Positions 29,727 to 37,959 are shown, counted from the first letter of the stretch. The stretch is DNA of 64,000 bases from Microbacterium hydrocarbonoxydans (GCF_023715885.1 NZ_JAMBOY010000004.1:310001-374000); one strand, 5' to 3'. The notes: a model not told the origin generated them from the letters alone. Translations and numbers: made by a program.

Positions 29727-29879
29727 TCCCCTGCTTGACGGAGGTAGGAAATGGATGTAATGTAACGAACACAACAGAAGAACGAACCGGCGGAGCCATC
29801 ATTTAACTTCCATCGTGGCCGGAACACTCAGTCCCGTCGCGGCGGCCTCTTCGGGACACACAATGACAAGGAGTGTTCC

Positions 29880-30104
29880 GTGGGATCCACCGATTCAACG
29901 ACACCAACGCACGAAACTCTGCTGAGCGCGTTTACCGTAGCTCAGGCCGAGGACATCACTGGCCGATCCGGCTTCGTCCTCCGCGCGGACATCCGAGCAG
30001 GCAAGCTGGCTGCATACAAGTTCGGCGGGCTCTGGCGGATCCTGCCTGCGGACCTTGAGGCATACCGTTCGAAGCTCGTAACGCCGTCACGGAGCGCCCG
30101 ATGA
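29880..30104 (+). CDS. Excisionase-like DNA-binding protein
   Basis: A 74-residue protein with a MerR/Xis-type winged helix: LLSAFTVAQAEDITGRS, then VLRADIRAGKLAAYKFGGLWRILPADLEAYRS, the layout of helix-turn-helix domain 17. AAGGAG lies 7 bp before GTG 29880. It is first of a chain of genes overlapping by 4 bp that runs to the relaxase. A role in excision or in controlling the element is inferred. Confidence 0.75.
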   Translation: MGSTDSTTPTHETLLSAFTVAQAEDITGRSGFVLRADIRAGKLAAYKFGGLWRILPADLEAYRSKLVTPSRSAR

Positions 30105-30262
30105 GCGCGGGCGTGATGGAGCGCATCCAAGGGCCGTCGATCATGCACGATGCGGACAGCATCCGCGTTTGGGCCCGGGATCGAGCAGCTGCCGCTCCCC
30201 CGCTGTCGCAACAACAATCGCTGCGTCTACGGGGCCTGTTCTCTGGAGGTCGCAGCAAGTGA
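30101..30262 (+). CDS. Small conserved element protein (53 aa)
   Basis: A short frame overlapping the excisionase stop by ATGA and the primase start by GTGA, which strongly supports expression. The product starts MSAGVMERIQGPSIM, contains VWARDRAAAAPPLSQQQSLRLRGLF and ends in a basic tail. The PPLS-x-Q pattern recurs in a 53-residue protein encoded at 53625-53786. Function unknown. Confidence 0.7.
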   Translation: MSAGVMERIQGPSIMHDADSIRVWARDRAAAAPPLSQQQSLRLRGLFSGGRSK

Positions 30263-32031
30263 CTAACAACGAGATCCGCCCCAGCGCGGAAAACACTGAG
30301 GCGGAAGAGACACTTGGCGGCGTCGCTTTCGATTCTATCGACGATCAGGCACAGACGACCAGCGCGAGCATGGGTCAATCACAGCCGGGACCTCGGGCGT
30401 CTGTAGAGACCCTTCTGCAGCGAGTGGTCGCGGCCTATCTCGATTCGATCCGCAGTCGAGTAGACGTGAGTCTGCAGGAAGTACGCGACAGCGTGCTCAG
30501 CCGGGCGAATGCAGAGATCGGCCTTGAGAACTTGGCTCGCAAGGGTACTGCGGCACCGCCTATCCCCAAGCGGCAGACACTCGACGAGTACACCGTGGTG
30601 AAGATCCTCTTGGCACGGTACCCCATCATCAAGATCGACCTGACAAACGGTCACGGCGGCGAGAACAACGGCGTCCTGGCGATCTACGAAACTGACGGAG
30701 CGCTCGAAGGCGTGTACAACAGCAGCGAAGCGCGGCTGAAGGCACTGATCAGTGAACTCAAGCCATCCGCCAGCAATGCCGGTGTCGAATCCACACTGAA
30801 GCGCATGCACACGCACGCACCCGTGAGGAGACGCACGCTGGAGCCTCATCTCATTCCGGTGGAAAACGGTGTGTTCGACCATGCCAGGCAGGAACTGCGG
30901 CCGTTCAGCGAAGACTGGGTGTTCCTCTCGAAGATCCAGTCTGAGTACGACGCCAGCGCGCAAAGCCCACGCATCACGCAGCCCGATGGCACCGAATGGG
31001 AGATTGAGGCTTGGTTCCAAAGTTTGTCAGACGACGAAGGGGTGCCCGAACTCCTCTGGCAAATCGTAAGCGCGGCTATCCGACCGTTCGTGAGGTGGGA
31101 CATGTCCGCCTTCCTCATCGGGCCAAAGGGCAATGGCGGTAAGGGAACGTTCCTAAAGTTGCTCGCTAGTCTCCTAGGCCCAACAGCGTTCACGTCGATT
31201 CCGCTGACATCGTTCGGTGACACCTTTGGGCTTGCCGATCTCATCACCAAGAACGTCAACCTCGTCGATGAGAACGAAGTGGGTGCATTCGCCACGCGGC
31301 TCGCACTCTGGAAGGCGTGCGTCACAGGAGACCCCATCAAGATCGAAGAGAAGTATGTCAAAGCGGTCCGGATGCGGTGGTTTGGGTTCGAGGTCCAGTG
31401 CTACAACGAGATGACCCCGAGGGTCAAGGACAAGTCTGCGGCTATGGCTCGCCGCATGCTTCTCGTGCCGATGGTGAAGAACTTCAAGGGCATCGAGAAC
31501 AAGGACATCAAGGACAAGTACCTCACTGACCCGGCCGTACTCAGATACGTACTCAAGCGAGCGCTGCAGATGACTCACGAGTCATTCGACGTTCCACTCG
31601 TGTCCCAGCAGGCACTCGACCGATGGTTCGCCGCAAACAATAAGGTCGTCGGGTGGTGGCAGGAACACAAGGATGACTTCGTGTGGGACCTCCTGCCGTG
31701 GGCGTTTCTCTACGACGCGTACAAGGCGTGGTATGCCAACGTCGAGCCGAGCGGAACCGTCGAAGGCCTCAGTCAGTTCACCGAATCTCTCAAGGATCAC
31801 TTGCACAGCTCATCGGAATGGGGCGTCACGAATACATCCGTACGCCCCGGGACCCGCATGTCCACTCCCGAGCTGCTGATCGACCAGTACAACCTGACGG
31901 CCTGGATGAACCCCGCATACACAGGAGCCGATCCGGCCAAGCGATCGATACCCGCTTTGAAGGCGAACTACAAAGGGCTCCTTCGCCAGACCCAAGTGCT
32001 CGCAGCCGGCGGGAAGGATGATGACAAGTGA
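30259..32031 (+). CDS. Phage/plasmid primase-helicase (P4/D5 family)
   Basis: A 590-residue SF3-type replication helicase. Walker A GPKGNGGKGTFLKLLASLLG is near residue 287, the B-like region is VNLVDENEVG, and the motif C region is VQCYNEMTPRVKDKSAAMARRM. The C-terminal part resembles the D5 winged helix (FLYDAYKAWYANVEPSG). The N-terminus is not a clear primase domain. The GTG start overlaps the previous gene by 4 bp. It probably drives transient self-replication of the excised element. Confidence 0.85.
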   Translation: MTNNEIRPSAENTEAEETLGGVAFDSIDDQAQTTSASMGQSQPGPRASVETLLQRVVAAYLDSIRSRVDVSLQEVRDSVLSRANAEIGLENLARKGTAAPPIPKRQTLDEYTVVKILLARYPIIKIDLTNGHGGENNGVLAIYETDGALEGVYNSSEARLKALISELKPSASNAGVESTLKRMHTHAPVRRRTLEPHLIPVENGVFDHARQELRPFSEDWVFLSKIQSEYDASAQSPRITQPDGTEWEIEAWFQSLSDDEGVPELLWQIVSAAIRPFVRWDMSAFLIGPKGNGGKGTFLKLLASLLGPTAFTSIPLTSFGDTFGLADLITKNVNLVDENEVGAFATRLALWKACVTGDPIKIEEKYVKAVRMRWFGFEVQCYNEMTPRVKDKSAAMARRMLLVPMVKNFKGIENKDIKDKYLTDPAVLRYVLKRALQMTHESFDVPLVSQQALDRWFAANNKVVGWWQEHKDDFVWDLLPWAFLYDAYKAWYANVEPSGTVEGLSQFTESLKDHLHSSSEWGVTNTSVRPGTRMSTPELLIDQYNLTAWMNPAYTGADPAKRSIPALKANYKGLLRQTQVLAAGGKDDDK

Positions 32032-32375
32032 ACCGCAGGTCGATCATGAACTCGAGAACTGCACAGCAGGTTGGCCGCGCAACACCAGCCGGTCGGGCGC
32101 CCCGTTCAACTCGTCCGCAGCCGCTCGCACGGTTTGCGTTCTCGCACTGCCCCGCAGGGCGCCAGGAGCTTCTGACGAGCGACGCAGACACAGAAGTGTA
32201 TGGGGCCTACATTTTTGACCGGCGCGAAGAAGAAAGATGCACCCCGCAGCAACTTCGCGGCTGGTGTCCGTATGAGCGCCAGGAGATCTCCGCGGGAGAG
32301 CCAGAAGAGGCTTTGTGGCTTGTTGCGTCGACGACAGAGCGGGTCACGAACGAGGTCGAAAGCAGCGAAGTATGA
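32028..32375 (+). CDS. Hypothetical protein between helicase and relaxase
   Basis: 115 residues, GTG start overlapping the helicase stop by GTGA and its own stop overlapping the relaxase ATG, so it belongs to the operon. The N-terminus is basic (NRRSIMNSRTAQQVGRATPAG) and the C-terminal half acidic. No family recognised; an accessory mobilization or replication role is possible from context only. Confidence 0.55.
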   Translation: MNRRSIMNSRTAQQVGRATPAGRAPRSTRPQPLARFAFSHCPAGRQELLTSDADTEVYGAYIFDRREEERCTPQQLRGWCPYERQEISAGEPEEALWLVASTTERVTNEVESSEV

Positions 32376-33526
32376 GTTTTACGATGACCTATGACGTGTC
32401 CCACAAGGTTGGGCGCGGAGGACACGCCAGGGCCTTTTTCAGGCACATCGCGAGGGACGTAGATCAGGCGGCCGGGTTCTCGTTCCGTCACGCGAACCGG
32501 AACATCGTTCCGGAACGGACCAAGCTCAACAGTACGTTTCTGAACGATGGTGAAGGCGGCTACCGGCGTCCTCAGTCGATCGACGGTCGGCCGCCGAGCG
32601 ATGAGTTCCACGACTACCTGCAGCGGCGCCTGAGTACGGTCACGAGGCCTCTCCGCAAGGACGCGATCCTCGTTAGAGGCGTCGTGCTCCAGCTTGATCC
32701 GAAGTGGTTCGAGCAGTACAACCCCGACTGGCGCGAGGAGGGGTTGAATCGTCGAGCAGCCGAGTACACGCATGCTGCGATCCGCTGGGCGCGTGGCGAG
32801 TTCGGAGAGGAGAACATCATTGGCATGTCGATGCACCTAGATGAGGTGAATCCCGGGCTCCAGCTCATGATCACCCCCATCACGCCTGACGGCAGGCTTG
32901 CCCAGAAGGAATTCTTCAAGGGGCCGGCGGACCTCAAACGGCAACACCGGGAAGTACGGGACGCCGTGGCCGCTGCAGGCTACGACGTCGAGTATCGAGT
33001 TACCGAACGATCACGAGAGCACCTCAGCAGCAGCGAGTTCCAGGCCAAGGCGGACCGGCTACGTGATGCAACGAGAGCGCTCGAGTTCGAGCTCGATGTG
33101 AGCCTGCAGCGAAACAAGAGCCTCGCCAAGCGCTCCACCGCGCTGGATCAGCGAGAGATAGAGCTCGCGGAACGCGAGACGCAGGTCGCCGAGCGCCATC
33201 GGGAAGCTGCTGCCGCGCGAGCGAGAGCGGTGGATGAAGCTGCGGCGGCGAGAACCTCATCATTGCGCGCACGCGAGGCGCACCTGAAGGCAGAACGCGC
33301 TCGCGAAGAAGCTGCGGCCGAGCGCGATCGTTTGGCATTGAACAATCAGCGTCTCGACAGCCTCCCGCCGTTCTTTGAGCGCTGGCTTGACAGGACAACA
33401 GTTGCAGGGAAGCCGATTCGCACGCGGTTCGAAGCAGATCGGATCAAGATGCGTAGTGAGATCAAAGCGAAGCTCGGACCAGCTTCGACGCACGTCGAAA
33501 AGCCTCGAGACGCGCTCGAACTCTAG
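32372..33526 (+). CDS. MobV-family relaxase (plasmid recombination enzyme, Mob/Pre)
   Basis: A 384-residue relaxase starting MSFTMTYDVSHKVGRGGHARAF. The metal-binding MobV motif appears as MSMHLDEVNPGLQLMITPI near residue 155 (HxDE, then a usual PHxH position replaced by GLQL). The catalytic N-terminal region is followed by a long coiled coil (about residues 225-330) rich in Ala, Glu and Arg, as in Pre/Mob proteins. It would nick oriT so that a helper conjugative system can transfer the element. ATG 32372 is set by the 4-bp overlap. Confidence 0.85.
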   Translation: MSFTMTYDVSHKVGRGGHARAFFRHIARDVDQAAGFSFRHANRNIVPERTKLNSTFLNDGEGGYRRPQSIDGRPPSDEFHDYLQRRLSTVTRPLRKDAILVRGVVLQLDPKWFEQYNPDWREEGLNRRAAEYTHAAIRWARGEFGEENIIGMSMHLDEVNPGLQLMITPITPDGRLAQKEFFKGPADLKRQHREVRDAVAAAGYDVEYRVTERSREHLSSSEFQAKADRLRDATRALEFELDVSLQRNKSLAKRSTALDQREIELAERETQVAERHREAAAARARAVDEAAAARTSSLRAREAHLKAERAREEAAAERDRLALNNQRLDSLPPFFERWLDRTTVAGKPIRTRFEADRIKMRSEIKAKLGPASTHVEKPRDALEL

Positions 33527-33600
33527 AGCTTGCTTAGAGGAGGCGCCGCCAGATTGGGCTGCGTCTCCTCAACGTCCCCGGCCGCTTCTACGCTGGCCGC

Positions 33601-34254
33601 ATGACCAGAGACGAATTCCGATCGAAAGCTACTGCGCACCTGATGCCTCGCCCCTCGGAAGACGCGATGCGCGCGTTGGAGGATGCGATCGCCCGCCTCA
33701 ATGGGGACGGTAACTACATCGCCCGGGCGCTGACCGAGTCGCTTCTTGCCGAACGCCCGATAGTCGACGAGCCGTCGTTATCCCCCGAGGAGATCGACTT
33801 CCTGATCACCTCCGGTGAGTTCACTCCCGAAGAATTCGACGACATCGAGCTACGAGTGCGTCGGGGCTCGTTACCCGCCATCGCGGCCAACACCCTCGTC
33901 GCGGGGCTGCACCGAAGCATGTCGGACGACGCCGTACGAGGCTTCTTGGATCTCAACAATCAGGAACTCGACGACCTGGTAACCGCGGGGAGACTCTACG
34001 CCGTCGATGTCGCGGGTCATCGCCGCTTCCCGTGGTGGCAGTTCAGCCTGTCGTCTCCCGGCAAAGTCTTGCCGCACCTGACCGAGATCATCGCGCTCCT
34101 CGGGAAGAAGCACTGGATCTCGGTCTCTGGACTGATGTCTACGCCCCAGGACACGATGGTGATTGAGGGCAAGCACACACCGGTGGAGTGGTTCCGTGCT
34201 GGCGGCGGAATTGATGCGCTTGAGGCGATCCTCGAAGCTCAGCGGTGGCGATGA
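33601..34254 (+). CDS. Antitoxin-like protein (MbcA/ParS-type C-terminus, tentative)
   Basis: A 217-residue protein. The middle holds a helix-turn-helix-like stretch (MSDDAVRGFLDLNNQELDDLVTAGRLYAVDVAGHRRFP). The C-terminus TPVEWFRAGGGIDALEAILEAQRW resembles the toxin-binding domain of Xre/MbcA/ParS antitoxins. No RES-type toxin is adjacent. It may be an orphan regulator. Recognition is partial. Confidence 0.6.
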   Translation: MTRDEFRSKATAHLMPRPSEDAMRALEDAIARLNGDGNYIARALTESLLAERPIVDEPSLSPEEIDFLITSGEFTPEEFDDIELRVRRGSLPAIAANTLVAGLHRSMSDDAVRGFLDLNNQELDDLVTAGRLYAVDVAGHRRFPWWQFSLSSPGKVLPHLTEIIALLGKKHWISVSGLMSTPQDTMVIEGKHTPVEWFRAGGGIDALEAILEAQRWR

Positions 34255-34707
34255 CGATTGCTTGTTTAAGAATCCAGTGTCGCGTATCGCTGCTCGCAGC
34301 TTCTTCGTTCGCAAGTAGGCCATCTGGGCTCTCCTTGGTCTCCAGCTGGCCTCGCAATGGCCTCACAGTGGACACCCGAATACAAGCAGGCCGCGGCGGT
34401 CTCTTCGCGGCTTCGAACAGGCCTTTCCGTGGCCACCTCGAGACCTGAAAGAGGCCACTCCGGCTTGTCTGGCCACCAACTGCGTTGAGTAGTGGACACC
34501 GGGAGGCCTCGTGGAGACCATGCGGGGGCCACCAGGAGACCATCCAGATCCATGTGTGATGAGCCCTGCAATCAGCCCACTACCGGAGCTGCGTCCAGCC
34601 GACGAGCATGTCTGCGGTCATCGCTAGATTCCGAGGATGAGTACAACTAGCAAGCCCCGCGTTCAAGCCCCGGACCCTGGCGATGACCTCACATCCGGAG
34701 TCACGGC
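34255..34707. repeat. Gene-free tract with degenerate GGCCAC/GAGACC repeats
   Basis: Between about 34,315 and 34,550 the words GGCCAC, GGCCTC, GAGACC/GGTCTC and GTGGACACC recur on both strands in units of roughly 50-60 bp. For example GTGGACACC is at about 34,368 and 34,493, and several GGCCAC copies follow. Short open frames on both strands merely translate these words into repetitive peptides and I do not call them genes. Function unknown. Confidence 0.5.
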
Positions 34708-35790
34708 ATGAGTGTCCGCCGGATAGCTGGCCCGGCCTCGCTTTGGAGACTCGCGACGAAAAGTCTCGAACCGCTCCGTCCCGTAGAGTTCAGGTACGAG
34801 ATGGATCTCGAGGATATTGTCGAGACCACACCAGGGCTGACCGGCGAGGACACCATGACCATCGGCCGACAAGTGAGAACGCCGGACGGTCACGTGCTCG
34901 ACCTACTCAAGCTCAGGGCAACAGGCTCGACGATCACAACAGAGTGCAAGAGAGGCCGCGCGAAGGCCGATGCAGTCGGCCAGCTGGTGGCGTACGCGGC
35001 ATGGGTCGACACCCTGGACCGCGTCGCGCTTGAGAGAATCTTCGAGGAGTACACGCGGAATCGTACGCGATCGCTGGGATCAGTGATGCCCACCCTCGCC
35101 GAAGCCTTCGAAGAGCATTTCGGCATCCCCATGCCCCTCACCTTGAATCAGACCCAGACGATGGAATTGGTCGCGGGGAGCGTCGACGTAGCCACCCTAA
35201 AGGCGGTGAGGCGACTGCGCGAGAACGACATCCCCATCAGCGTGCACGTCGTGAATAGCTACAGGAGTGCCGGCGAAACACTGGTGACTGTCGCCGAATG
35301 GATGGACGTCGAGTCGCCTTCAGAGCGCCCCATTAGCGTAGGTGCCCAGCTACAGGAGCTTCACATCGCAACTATGTCAGCAGTTGAGAACAGCACGAGT
35401 CGGCTTCTCAACCACATCGATCGCCAGAGACCTCGGCACGCTGGTCACGACGGTCCCTTTTTCACAAAGGGTGCGCACGCCGACATACTGTGCTTCGCAC
35501 TGCTTTTCATGCCTCGCTTCACCACGTCGTACGTTCCATACTCGCTGCTCGAGGCGCTGTACGACGGGTGGGTCAACGAGCAAGCATCTCTCGGCGTCGA
35601 GCGAGTGAAGCCCGCGCACGGCTTTGCTCAGCAACTGAAGCACGCCATCAAAATGGTCGGCGGCTGGCGCTGGGACAGGAAGTACTGGGACGAGGATCCT
35701 TCCCTGGAGAACGAACGACTTCGCCTGCTCGCAGGCCGTTGGCCGATGCCGAAGCGCGGCCAATACCTCAGCGGGTACGCGCGCAAGTGA
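34708..35790 (+). CDS. PD-(D/E)XK-type nuclease-like protein with C-terminal winged-helix-like region
   Basis: 360 residues. The region DLEDIVETTPGLTGEDTMTIGRQV, then HVLDLLKLR and TTECKRGRAKADAVGQLVAYAAW, has the D...ExK arrangement of PD-(D/E)XK nucleases and resembles the NucS/DUF91 nuclease domain. The C-terminal part (VPYSLLEALYDGWVNEQ, then AHGFAQQLKHAIK) resembles the winged helix found at the end of D5-type helicases. The combination suggests a nuclease tied to element replication or defence. The start is not certain. Confidence 0.65.
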   Translation: MSVRRIAGPASLWRLATKSLEPLRPVEFRYEMDLEDIVETTPGLTGEDTMTIGRQVRTPDGHVLDLLKLRATGSTITTECKRGRAKADAVGQLVAYAAWVDTLDRVALERIFEEYTRNRTRSLGSVMPTLAEAFEEHFGIPMPLTLNQTQTMELVAGSVDVATLKAVRRLRENDIPISVHVVNSYRSAGETLVTVAEWMDVESPSERPISVGAQLQELHIATMSAVENSTSRLLNHIDRQRPRHAGHDGPFFTKGAHADILCFALLFMPRFTTSYVPYSLLEALYDGWVNEQASLGVERVKPAHGFAQQLKHAIKMVGGWRWDRKYWDEDPSLENERLRLLAGRWPMPKRGQYLSGYARK

Positions 35791-35810
35791 TGGTGGCGAG
35801 TTAGTTGCAT

Positions 35811-35857
35811 GTAGCGGGCGGTAGCGCAAGAACACCTACGAGCTACCGCCCAGCTAC
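35811..35857. repeat. Large inverted repeat within the GTAGC array
   Basis: GTAGCGGGCGGTAGC (35811-35825) pairs with GCTACCGCCCAGCTAC (35842-35857), with a single bulged A and a 16-base loop. It lies 20 bp after the nuclease-like gene. There is no T-run, so a structural or replication role is as likely as termination. Confidence 0.65.
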
Positions 35858-36078
35858 GCGCAATTTGCCAGTTGAACCGGGGTTTTTGTGAACTGTAGCT
35901 GAGTAGCCCTGAAATGGGACTGTCCGACAGCCACAGTAGCGATCAGCTGGAGACTACCCCTCCTCGTTGAGGACGACAGCCTCGAGCGAGCTACACAGCT
36001 ACAACCATCATAAATTCCCGTTCGTGGGGCATTTCGGTCTTCAACTATGGCGCTACATCGCCGCTACCGCGTGGCTAC
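35811..36078. repeat. Array of GTAGC/GCTAC iteron-like pentamers
   Basis: Twelve exact copies of GTAGC or its complement GCTAC lie in 268 bp. GTAGC starts at 35811, 35821, 35895, 35903, 35936; GCTAC starts at 35842, 35853, 35990, 35998, 36052, 36063, 36074. About 0.5 would be expected by chance. The region lies between the nuclease-like gene and a small antitoxin gene and has no convincing coding frame. An origin, oriT or recombination region is possible. Confidence 0.6.
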
Positions 36079-36190
36079 GAATATCTCGACGGTGTTGATC
36101 GGCCGCTTTCTCAAGACCAGACTGTGCAGAACAGCCGTGCCCTTGGGATTCGCCTCAGACGCCACTCCAACAAGCCGCCAGAGGAAGAGG

Positions 36191-36433
36191 ATGGATCATC
36201 AGCAGCCTTTAGGTTCATCAGAAGCCGCCCGTGCTCTTGCTCTTGTCAAGAAAGGGCAACAGCTCGGAGGACACCGGCCCACCGCAGCGGATCTCGATCG
36301 TGCTCGGCGTATCCTCGTCGGCGAGCTATCGCCCGAGGACGCTCGAACCGAGATGCATGCTGCGCTTCAGGCCCTGGTTGAGGACGAACGGCGAACCGAT
36401 CATCCCGAGAAGGATTCATCCACCAGCGCCTGA
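36191..36433 (+). CDS. VbhA-like antitoxin domain protein (tentative)
   Basis: An 80-residue product starting MDHQQPLGSSEAARALALV. The stretch GGHRPTAADLDRARRILVGELSPEDA resembles the antitoxin VbhA fold that inhibits Fic AMP-transferases. GAGGAAGAGG lies just before ATG 36191. No Fic (HPFx[D/E]GNGR) protein is seen in this window, so it would be an orphan or its partner lies elsewhere. Its 3' end overlaps the next, convergent gene by 34 bp. Confidence 0.55.
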   Translation: MDHQQPLGSSEAARALALVKKGQQLGGHRPTAADLDRARRILVGELSPEDARTEMHAALQALVEDERRTDHPEKDSSTSA

Positions 36434-36747
36434 GCGGCGCGGGCAACCTCGTTGAACCGACCCTCGCGGATCGCCGTTATCATGGTGTCATCGCCGCTGA
36501 GGAACGGGTTGCCGCCGATGAACCACAGTCTCGCTACCTGGTCACCTTCAGCGTCGCTGACGGTACGCCATACCGCATCGGCCCACTCGAGGCGACGCAC
36601 CGCATCCGCGTCTGGACGTGCGCCGTCGTCTTCGCTCCATGCAAGCGCTGCTCTCGTATCGCGCGATCCAGCGAGCGTCGAGACGAGCGTCGGGCCGAGA
36701 ACTGCGATGAGACGGCGGGCGAGATCGACTGGGTCCGGTGAGGTCAC
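36400..36747 (-). CDS. Antitoxin Xre/MbcA/ParS-like protein (DUF2384-like)
   Basis: 115 residues starting MTSPDPVDLARRLIAVLGPTLV from GTG 36747. The end LWFIGGNPFLSGDDTMITAIREGRFNEVARAAQALV matches the general pattern of DUF2384 toxin-binding domains (in which NP.L....P...I..G appears). No RES toxin lies next to it. A regulatory or antitoxin role is inferred only. Confidence 0.6.
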   Translation of the reverse strand: MTSPDPVDLARRLIAVLGPTLVSTLAGSRDTRAALAWSEDDGARPDADAVRRLEWADAVWRTVSDAEGDQVARLWFIGGNPFLSGDDTMITAIREGRFNEVARAAQALVDESFSG

Positions 36748-36898
36748 GAGCGCGATCCTACTCGTGCTCGACGACGTGGAGGTTTACGAAAAGCGCTCGG
36801 AACCGCCTCCGAACGGGGCGGGTGCAGTGCTTGCCGATCCACGCTGCACTCGTCGACACTTAGCGGTCCTCGCCACCTCGGGGCGTAGGGTCGCTCGT

Positions 36899-37090
36899 AT
36901 GCGTGGCCGCTTCGCGAACGACGCCAAGACCGACGAGCTGATCCAGGAGTACGTCGCCGACGGAGGCAAGCCCGAGGACTGGTGGAAGTCGTGGGCCGGC
37001 GCCTACTCGATGGCCCCGACGCAGGATGCACCGATCGTTCGCGACCGCGGCGAGGGGCGGATACTCGAGCTCGTGCGCTGGGACTGGCAG
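36899..37090 (+). pseudogene. SRAP (YedK/HMCES) peptidase, N-terminal half
   Basis: The frame from ATG 36899 reads MRGRFANDAKTDELIQEYVA, then AYSMAPTQDAPIVRDRGEGRILELVRWDW, which is the N-terminal half of SOS-response-associated peptidases (MCGRFA, S.APT..APIVR, RWDW). It breaks after RWDWQRW, where foreign sequence begins. The matching C-terminal half is at 48090-48565 on the same strand. The invariant Cys2, the catalytic and DNA-crosslinking residue, is Arg here (CGT), so the gene may have been inactive before the split or a sequence error exists. Confidence 0.8.
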
Positions 37091-37124
37091 CGGTGGGGAG
37101 AACTCTCGCTCGAGCGAGTCATAG

Positions 37125-37802
37125 CGGATCACCAGGCGAGAACACGCGGCGAACATCCCCGTCTTTCCACTGAAAGAGAAACGGCCCGCCGCATTCAAGA
37201 ACTTCGTCGCGTACGCGGTGCAAGCGGCCGGCCTCGATGCCCCCGAGACGCGACTGACTGCCCACGACTTCAGGCGGCTGTTCGCGACGGACGCTTTGAG
37301 GTCGGGACTGCCGGTGCACATTCTCGCCAAGGTGATGGGGCACTTGAACATCTCCACCACCCAGAGCTACGCGGCGGTCTTCGACGAGGACGTTGCCCGG
37401 CACTTCCGGCAGTTCGTTGATCGCCGCCGGTCACTGAGGCCAGCGGAGGACTACCGCGACCCATCGCCGACTGAGCTCGAGGAGTTCCACGCGCACTTCT
37501 CCAAGCGCAAGGTCGAACTCGGATCCTGCTCACGCGGCTACGGAACCCCCTGTATTCATGAGCACGCGTGCATCCGCTGCCCGATGCTCCGACCCGACCC
37601 GGCGCAGCGCCGCCGCCTCGAGAACATCCTCGCGAATCTGCACGAGCGACGGGCCGAGGCCAAGCGCATGGGGTGGCTCGGTGAACTCGAAGGAATTGAG
37701 ATCAGCATCGGGGCAGCCGAGGAGAAACTGGGTCAGATGACTCAGATTGTCCGGCTGACCCTCGAACGACGTCGTCCGGACGGTGAAAACCCCACGCCTT
37801 GA
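37125..37802 (+). pseudogene. Tyrosine recombinase, C-terminal fragment
   Basis: An open frame beginning after TAG 37122 encodes the C-terminal catalytic part of a tyrosine integrase: AAFKNFVAYAVQAAG, then HDFRRLFATDALRSGLPVHI, then LAKVMGHLNISTTQSYAAVF. This includes HxxR, GH and the Tyr nucleophile. It continues with a Cys-containing extension (GTPCIHEHACIRCPMLRPD) and a helical tail, as in some actinobacterial element integrases. The N-terminal half with the first catalytic Arg is missing, so it is probably inactive. It is the likely relic of the enzyme that mobilised the metal element. Confidence 0.8.
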
Positions 37803-37939
37803 CCCCTCGCGGTTCTCGGACAGATCTTCAGCCGCAAACGGTACACCACCCGTTTCGGCGTGTTTGGGTTTCGGCAGGGGGTTGCGGCGGGTCGTTCCTC
37901 GGCGTGTCGCACTTGCGGCAGGTAACTTTCATCAGGCCA

Positions 37940-37959
37940 CCGAAATCGATCGTTATCGG
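37940..37959. repeat. 20-bp palindromic site C (CGATCG core)
   Basis: On the minus strand it reads CCGATAACGATCGATTTCGG. It matches sites at 43872 and 48071 in the pattern CCGNNAACGATCGNTTTCGG: near-symmetric arms around a CGATCG centre, like tyrosine recombinase core sites. It overlaps the stop of the adjacent small gene. A related imperfect arm pair, CCGCAAACGG and CCCGTTTCGG, lies at 37832-37858. Confidence 0.6.

Noticed and set aside
36452..37420. 322-codon frame taken as one gene
   Set aside because: Only 36899-37090 in it is meaningful (SRAP N-terminus); the remainder runs into the integrase fragment in the wrong frame.
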